A stretch of DNA of 29,699 nt, taken from NCBI GenBank assembly GCA_964383325.1, contig CAYLGY010000029.1, positions 1-29,699 of the forward strand, written 5' to 3'. The stretch comes from CAYLGY01 sp964383325. GTDB taxonomy: Bacteria > Pseudomonadota > Alphaproteobacteria > Rhizobiales > Rhizobiaceae. Under the pieces are notes generated by a model, which saw nothing but the letters and a program-made list of their open reading frames with translations, was not told the origin of the DNA and did not search any database. Made by a program: the position numbers and the translations under genes. Shown here piece by piece: positions 25,169-29,699 of the stretch. Position 1 is the stretch's first letter; each line of letters opens with the position of its first letter.

Positions 25169-25410
25169 CGGCGAAAGTCCTGATTCATGTGATACTTCGC
25201 TCGGAAGAACTGTCCACGCCGCTTCGGGCAATGGCGATTACCTACGCCATCGACCTTGCCGACGCAAGAACTCCGCATGCACCCACATTGTCATTCGTTT
25301 TCGCTGCCGGAAAATTGCAAAGCGTCCATGCCTCGGCTACAGGCTGGATCGCCGGATACCGGAACAAGGCGCACCTGCACTCTCTGCGCAACTTCCTCCT
25401 GTGAGCGCGA
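25169..25410. other. Divergent intergenic region between the two glycosylation arms
   Basis: These 242 nt separate the divergent GT2 and GT39 genes and must contain both promoters. A TTGTCA (25288-25293) with a weak AAAATT 17 nt on is the best plus-strand match. An open frame starting at GTG 25189 or ATG 25231 and ending at 25404, only 6 nt before the GT39 ATG, encodes up to 71 residues with no recognisable motif and no good ribosome site. Confidence 0.5.
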
Positions 25411-26895
25411 ATGACTACCTCAGCCAATCCCCGATCTGCCAATGGCCATGAATGGCACATGCGTCTTGTCCTGGCCCTGGGTCTCGTGGTTGCCTTGCGC
25501 CTCTGGACCCTGCACATTTCCGAGATCGATCTCTATTTCGACGAGGCGCAATATTGGGTCTGGTCGCAGGAACCTGCCTTCGGCTATTTCTCGAAACCGC
25601 CGATGATCGCCTGGTTGATCGGGCTGACGACAGGTCTTTGCGGCCAGGCCGAATTCTGCGTCCGCCTCGGCGCGCCATTGGTGCATGCGGCCAGTTCCAT
25701 CCTGATCTATCTGACCGCCGCACGGCTTCATGATCGCCGGACCGGCTTCTGGGCCGCGCTCGTCTTTGCCACGACCCCCGGCATTTCCTTTTCGTCCGCG
25801 CTGATCTCGACCGATGTTCCATTGCTCTTCTTCTGGTCCGGCGCGCTGCTGGCATGGGTCATCCTGTTGCAAGACCGTTCATGGCCGGCCGCAATTGCTC
25901 TGGGCCTCTGTCTGGGTCTAGGCCTGCTGTCGAAATATGCCATGGTCTACTTCCTGCTGTGCGGGACCGTCTGGCTGGCAGTGGATCGCGATTCGCGCTG
26001 GCTGCTCCGCGACCGGCGCCTCATTGCCTCGGTGGGCGTCGCAGCACTGCTGATAATGCCGAACATCGGCTGGAACCTCTCCAATGGCCTCGTCACCTTT
26101 TCCCATACTGCCGACAACGCCAACTGGACCGGCGAACTCGTCCATCCGGTCCGGGCGCTCGAATTCTTCGGCGCTCAATTCGGCGTCTTCGGTCCGCTCC
26201 TGTTCGGAGCGTTGATCTGGATCACACTGTCCGCCCTGCGTCATCGTGCGCCGGATCCGCAGCGCATGCTTCTTGCATTCTCCTTGCCGGTTGTGATCCT
26301 GATCCTTGTACAGGCTTTCCTGTCGCGCGCGCATGCCAATTGGGCCGCCGTTGCCTATCCGGCCTGCGCGATCCTTGTGACGGAGGCCCTCATTCGCGAT
26401 GGCTGGCGAAGATTGCTTGTCTTCTCGCTGGTCCTGCATCTGGCAGTCCAGACCGCGCTCACCTATGGCCTCGCCAATGCCGCGACGATTTCCCTGCCGG
26501 GCAAGGCCGACCCCTTCTGGCGCGCACTCGGCTGGCAGGAGTCCGCGGATCGAGTCCGAAAGGCGTCGGAGGCGAGACAATATGGATCCATACTCACCGA
26601 CAATCGCTACATGACCGCCGAGCTCCTCTATTATCTCCGCGATCTCGAAATCCCGATCCTGGCATGGCGCCCCGGACCCGTGCCGCAGGACCATTTCCAG
26701 CTCACCCGGCCCCATGACGCCAGTACACCGGAGCCGGCGCTGCTTGTCACGGATTCCGGGACGCCGCCCGACATCCTCGCGAGTTTCAAGGAGGTGGAAC
26801 TGGTCGGCAGTTTCGCGGTTGCCGCCGGCGCAAAGACCGTGCGGGAATTGCATCTGTACAGGCTGGCTGGCCGGATCGAGACAACTGATGAATAA
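25411..26895 (+). CDS. ArnT-like glycosyltransferase family 39 protein (right arm)
   Basis: This is a 494-residue polytopic glycosyltransferase. After the first membrane segment (about 17-34) the periplasmic loop has the acidic pair and signature EIDLYFDEAQYWVW (38-51), then GYFSKPPMIAWL (58-69), the pattern of GT39 enzymes using polyprenyl-phosphate sugars. Around ten further hydrophobic segments follow, then a soluble C-terminal region with SILTDNRYMTAELLYYL. It is clearly distinct from the left-arm GT39, lacking its DRDESR and KKP details, so the two are old paralogues rather than a recent duplication. No strong Shine-Dalgarno is visible before the ATG. The downstream PAP2 gene overlaps it by 8 nt. 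It probably draws on the carrier-linked sugar made by the divergent GT2. Confidence 0.92.
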   Translation: MTTSANPRSANGHEWHMRLVLALGLVVALRLWTLHISEIDLYFDEAQYWVWSQEPAFGYFSKPPMIAWLIGLTTGLCGQAEFCVRLGAPLVHAASSILIYLTAARLHDRRTGFWAALVFATTPGISFSSALISTDVPLLFFWSGALLAWVILLQDRSWPAAIALGLCLGLGLLSKYAMVYFLLCGTVWLAVDRDSRWLLRDRRLIASVGVAALLIMPNIGWNLSNGLVTFSHTADNANWTGELVHPVRALEFFGAQFGVFGPLLFGALIWITLSALRHRAPDPQRMLLAFSLPVVILILVQAFLSRAHANWAAVAYPACAILVTEALIRDGWRRLLVFSLVLHLAVQTALTYGLANAATISLPGKADPFWRALGWQESADRVRKASEARQYGSILTDNRYMTAELLYYLRDLEIPILAWRPGPVPQDHFQLTRPHDASTPEPALLVTDSGTPPDILASFKEVELVGSFAVAAGAKTVRELHLYRLAGRIETTDE

Positions 26896-27574
26896 TTCGC
26901 TCCTGCTCGCTTCCCTTCTCGTTGGGCTTGCCGCCGCGATCCTGTTCCTCGCCTTTCCTGGCCTCGACCTCGCCTTCAGCGCGCTCTTCGTCGACGATTC
27001 GGGTGAATTCCATCTCGGACAGATCGCGGCAGTTCGACAGCTCCGTGCGGTTTTCAATCTTGCCTTTGCAGGATTCTGTGCCTTGGCGATTGCCGGGCTT
27101 GCCGCGGCGCTGCTGCTTCGTCGTCGCCTGCTCGGCCAGGGCTGGCGCGAATGGCTGTACCTCCTCGCCGCCGCCATTACCGGGCCTGGCCTGGTCGCCA
27201 ATCTGTTGTTCAAGGACCATTGGGGGCGTGCAAGGCCGGTCCAGGTCGAGCAATTCGGCGGGGACGCGATGTTTTCTCCTGTCCTGCTGTTTTCCGACCA
27301 GTGCCAGCGCAATTGCTCATTTGTCTCGGGCGAGGCTTCTTCGATCTATCTCATGTTCTTTGCGCTGGCGATGCTGCTGCCAGTTTGGCGCAAGCCTCTC
27401 TTCCTCGTCGGGATCGTTGCCGGCAGCACAGCCGGTCTCGTGCGGATCGCGGCAGGCGGGCATTTCCTCGGCGATGTGCTGTTTGCGGGAATCTTCATGG
27501 CGCTGGTGGCACAACTCCTGCACCGCGCGATACTGGGGCCGGAAACAGGCGGATCAGGTACGCTCGGGCGGTAA
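26888..27574 (+). CDS. PAP2-family membrane phosphatase, variant motif 2 (right arm)
   Basis: This is a 228-residue membrane protein of PAP2 type. Motif 1 is KDHWGRARP (109-117). Motif 3 is RIAAGGHFLGD (186-196), with nucleophile His192 and Asp196. Motif 2, normally PSGH, reads FVSGEAS (145-151), so the usual histidine is Glu149. It is preceded by two cysteines, Cys139 and Cys143. I recall similar SGE forms in alphaproteobacterial PAP2 proteins, including LpxF-type lipid A 4'-phosphatases, so the change need not mean loss of activity. The ATG at 26888 overlaps the GT39 stop by 8 nt; the longer frame from 26714 is a shadow. It is convergent with the next gene, overlapping its 3' end by 21 nt. 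Confidence 0.88.
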   Translation: MNNSLLLASLLVGLAAAILFLAFPGLDLAFSALFVDDSGEFHLGQIAAVRQLRAVFNLAFAGFCALAIAGLAAALLLRRRLLGQGWREWLYLLAAAITGPGLVANLLFKDHWGRARPVQVEQFGGDAMFSPVLLFSDQCQRNCSFVSGEASSIYLMFFALAMLLPVWRKPLFLVGIVAGSTAGLVRIAAGGHFLGDVLFAGIFMALVAQLLHRAILGPETGGSGTLGR

Positions 27575-27985
27575 TGGCGCTGGCTTGTCCGTCCCGAACT
27601 GACGCTCAAGTTCTTCCATGAGGCCGAAGAAGCGCCTGATGAAGCGCTCCATCAGCCCGAGCGACTGCTCGAACTCTTCTTCGTCCGGCATCGATCCGGG
27701 TGGCGCGGGCCGCGCCGCTTCCAGCGCTTCAAGACGTGCATCGAGGTCGTCAATCCGGCTCTCGAGGCGATCGATCTCGCTGAGAAGCGCCGAGCGCTCA
27801 TCAGCCGCGATACGGCAGACAGTCTGGCCATCCCGTTCCACGCAACGGGAAATTTCACCGCTCTGCCGATCGAGACGCAGGAAGCCATCTCCCGAGCGCT
27901 CGATCTGGAACCGGGCTTCCTCAGCTTGCGCAACCGGCGCCAGCAGCAGCCAGAGGGTTGCGGCCATCGTCAGGGATCCGCGCAT
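27554..27985 (-). CDS. Secreted coiled-coil protein of unknown function
   Basis: This is a 143-residue protein that I do not recognise by name. It has a signal peptide (about 1-21, ending APVAQAEE) and a short segment, GDGFLRLDRQSGEISRC, with Cys48 and Cys57 that could form a disulfide. A strongly heptad-like helix follows at 63-92 (EIDRLESRIDDLDARLEALE), then a proline-rich link, a second helical stretch (about 103-130) and a proline-rich end. The small FLRLDRQSG module with two cysteines recalls conserved alphaproteobacterial hypothetical proteins. The ATG at 27985 has an excellent GGGAGG 6 nt upstream, which settles the start over the longer frame to 28132. Its 3' end overlaps the convergent PAP2 gene by 21 nt. 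Confidence 0.8.
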   Translation of the reverse strand: MRGSLTMAATLWLLLAPVAQAEEARFQIERSGDGFLRLDRQSGEISRCVERDGQTVCRIAADERSALLSEIDRLESRIDDLDARLEALEAARPAPPGSMPDEEEFEQSLGLMERFIRRFFGLMEELERQFGTDKPAPLPPERT

Positions 27986-28125
27986 GCCAGTCCTCCCTTT
28001 CACGCGAGCAGCCATTTCAGCTGCGCCCATCATGATCCGTTCCAGCCCGAGCGCAAACTGCATTTTTCTGCATGCATGATGTGGAGACGCTTTCCAGCTG
28101 GCGCAAGCCCGACTATAGCGATGCC

Positions 28126-28476
28126 ATGTCAAGACTCATCTACAAGATTTGCCCGGAAGAGCTGTGGACCGAAGCGACTCGCACGGGCTGGTTCCGCGGA
28201 GCGCCGGTCGACCAGCGCGACGGCTACATCCATTTCTCGACAGCCGCGCAGGTCCGCGAGACCGCCGCGCGGCATTTTTCCGGCGAGGAAGGGCTGGTGC
28301 TGGCCGCGATCCTCGCCGAGCGGCTGGGCGAATCCTTGCGCTATGAGCCGGCGCGGGGTGGCGAACTGTTTCCGCATCTTTATGGGCCATTGCCAATGCT
28401 GGCCGTGCAATGGGTGCAGCCCCTGCCGGTCGGCGCCGATGGCCGGCATGTCTTTCCTCAATTGACGACCGAGTGA
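28126..28476 (+). CDS. DUF952 domain-containing protein
   Basis: This is a 116-residue soluble protein of the DUF952 family. The landmarks are IYKICPEELW near the start, DGYIHFSTAAQVRETAARHF (the most conserved part) and the RGGELFPHLYGPLP segment. The function is unknown; the fold is thought to be related to ADP-ribosyl-like or small enzyme folds, but no reaction is established. The ATG at 28126 starts the conserved region; an in-frame ATG at 28072 would add 18 residues that do not look conserved. No strong Shine-Dalgarno is seen. Its TGA ends 3 nt before the pyrD ATG, so the two are almost certainly co-transcribed. DUF952-pyrD adjacency occurs in other alphaproteobacteria as far as I recall. 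Confidence 0.9.
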   Translation: MSRLIYKICPEELWTEATRTGWFRGAPVDQRDGYIHFSTAAQVRETAARHFSGEEGLVLAAILAERLGESLRYEPARGGELFPHLYGPLPMLAVQWVQPLPVGADGRHVFPQLTTE

Positions 28477-28479
28477 CCC

Positions 28480-29565
28480 ATGTTCGCGCCGGCAAGATGC
28501 CTGCTGTTCCGACTGGACCCCGAGACGGCGCACCAGCTTTCCGTAACCGCGCTCCGGACCGGCCTGCCCCTCGCTTCTGCACCTTCGCCAAGCCCGCGAC
28601 TGCGCGTGCGCGCGGCCGGCCTCGAATTTCCCAATCCGCTCGGCATGGCGGCTGGCTATGACAAGAATGCTGAAGTGCCGGACCCGCTACTGAAGATCGG
28701 TTTCGGTTTCGTCGAGGTGGGCACGGTAACTCCATTGCCTCAGGGAGGAAGCGCGCGTCCTCGCCTGTTCCGGCTGGCGAAGGATCTCGCAATCATCAAC
28801 CGGATGGGGTTCAACAATGAAGGCCATGCGGCAATTCTATCACGACTCCGGGCTCGCCGGTCCGGGGGAATCGTCGGCGTCAATCTTGGCGCCAACAGGG
28901 ACAGCCGCGACCGTTTTGTCGACTACGAACGGGGAATCACGGTCTTCGGCGAGGTGGCTTCCTATCTCGCGATCAATATTTCCTCTCCGAACACTCCGGG
29001 CCTACGCGACCTGCAGGCCAGTGAACAATTGACGGTACTGCTCGAACGCTGTGCCGCCGCGCGTGCCGGACTTCGAGCTCCAGTGCCGATCTTTCTCAAA
29101 TTGTCTCCCGACCTCGATGACGAGGAGCTGGATGCGATCTGCACCGTCCTTGCCACCTGCCCACTGGACGGGGTGATCGTTTCCAATACCACGATTGATC
29201 GAAGCGGCCTGACCGACCGGCACCACGCCAACGAATCCGGGGGCCTGTCCGGCGCGCCATTGTTCAGACGGTCCACGCGAATGCTCGCCCGGCTGCGCCA
29301 GCGTCTCGGCACCGACATGCTGCTGATCGGTACAGGTGGGATCGATTCGGTAGAGACTGCGCTGGAAAAGATCCGGGCCGGCGCGGATCTGCTGCAACTC
29401 TATACTGGCCTGATCTACAAGGGCCCGGGCCTGCCCGGCAGGATCGTTGCCGGCCTCGACCGATACGCGGCGCAAAACGGCCTTGCCTCGATCCGGGAGA
29501 TTCGCGACAGCCATGTCGAGCGCTGGGCAAGCCAGCCGCTGCAAGGGATGGATGCGACGATCTGA
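28480..29565 (+). CDS. pyrD: Dihydroorotate dehydrogenase (quinone), class 2
   Basis: PyrD oxidises dihydroorotate to orotate in pyrimidine synthesis, passing electrons through FMN to membrane quinone. The 361-residue protein has the N-terminal class 2 extension that docks on the membrane (about 1-45), then NPLGMAAGYDKNAEVPDPLL (52-71) and VGTVTPLPQGG for FMN and substrate. INISSPNTPGLRDLQ (165-179) includes the catalytic serine that marks class 2 enzymes; class 1 uses cysteine. FLKLSPDL, IVSNTT and IGTGGIDSVETALEKIRAGA complete the barrel, followed by LYTGLIYKGPGL. All key motifs are intact and the length is usual. It is coupled to the DUF952 gene upstream and convergent with the tRNA gene downstream. 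Confidence 0.97.
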   Translation: MFAPARCLLFRLDPETAHQLSVTALRTGLPLASAPSPSPRLRVRAAGLEFPNPLGMAAGYDKNAEVPDPLLKIGFGFVEVGTVTPLPQGGSARPRLFRLAKDLAIINRMGFNNEGHAAILSRLRARRSGGIVGVNLGANRDSRDRFVDYERGITVFGEVASYLAINISSPNTPGLRDLQASEQLTVLLERCAAARAGLRAPVPIFLKLSPDLDDEELDAICTVLATCPLDGVIVSNTTIDRSGLTDRHHANESGGLSGAPLFRRSTRMLARLRQRLGTDMLLIGTGGIDSVETALEKIRAGADLLQLYTGLIYKGPGLPGRIVAGLDRYAAQNGLASIREIRDSHVERWASQPLQGMDATI

Positions 29566-29585
29566 TTCGCTCGTGCCGACAAGAA

Positions 29586-29617
29586 ACCTGCCTGCAGCCG
29601 CGTAAGCCGCCCGCAGG
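29586..29617 (-). terminator. Possible terminator downstream of tRNA-Thr
   Basis: Just 3' of the tRNA on the minus strand, CCTGC (29613-29617) can pair with GCAGG (29591-29595), with a GCG/CGC inner pairing and a following TTTCTT. The arms are short and the stem is interrupted. It could also serve pyrD from the other side. Confidence 0.35.
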
Positions 29618-29622
29618 AAAGA

Positions 29623-29697
<75 letters not shown>

Positions 29698-29699
29698 GT

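Noticed and set aside
22435..26895. Recent tandem duplication of the two GT39 genes
   Set aside because: The two proteins differ in their first-loop signatures (DRDESR against FDEAQY) and in length, with no shared nucleotide blocks visible, so they are anciently diverged.
25918..27312. 464-codon minus-strand open frame across the right-arm GT39 and PAP2 genes
   Set aside because: The sense-strand genes have clear family signatures and the antisense product has low-complexity composition, so it is not a gene.

Overview
The window reads as an ordinary chromosomal segment of a GC-rich alphaproteobacterium. Evidence for this is a RegB/RegA (ActS/ActR-type) redox two-component pair, a DUF952-pyrD pair, a bacterial alpha-2-macroglobulin next to pbpC, strong G/C at third codon positions, and short gaps with many 4-nt ATGA overlaps between genes. 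I cannot fix the order or genus. I see no phage genes, transposases, CRISPR repeats or long repeats.

Layout. (1) 126-914 (-): a lone HpaI/HpcH-type aldolase, followed by a 281-nt gap. (2) 1196-9265 (-): one tightly packed transcription unit, read right to left: ynjB-ynjC-ynjD (ABC importer), hrpB (DEAH helicase), regB and regA. ynjD/hrpB and hrpB/regB overlap by 4 nt. (3) 9392-16907 (+): a large periplasmic alpha-2-macroglobulin with an N-terminal PAN/Apple-like segment and an intact CAEQ thioester, then pbpC, a classic defence/cell-wall-repair pair. (4) 17001-21658 (+): a complete Liv/HAAT-family ABC importer (binding protein, two permeases, two ATPases). A strong stem-loop lies between the binding-protein gene and the permeases.

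(5) 21668-27574: an envelope-glycosylation locus of two divergent arms. The left arm (-) is GT2, LAB_N small membrane protein, GT39 and PAP2 phosphatase. The right arm (+) is GT39 and PAP2. The gene content suggests polyprenyl-phosphate-sugar synthesis, glycosyl transfer at the periplasmic face and phosphate removal. Exchange of lipid A phosphates for sugars is one attractive hypothesis. (6) 27554-28476: a secreted coiled-coil protein of unknown function (-), then a DUF952 protein (+). (7) 28480-29565 pyrD (+), and a complete tRNA-Thr(GGT) on the minus strand at the right edge.

The most interesting points are the paired GT39/PAP2 arms, including a PAP2 whose motif-2 histidine is replaced by glutamate; the co-transcription of a redox sensor pair with an importer and a helicase; the non-lipoprotein, PAN-bearing macroglobulin; and the intercistronic hairpin in the importer operon. 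None of these is proof of an undescribed system. All calls come from reading motifs by eye, without database searches.
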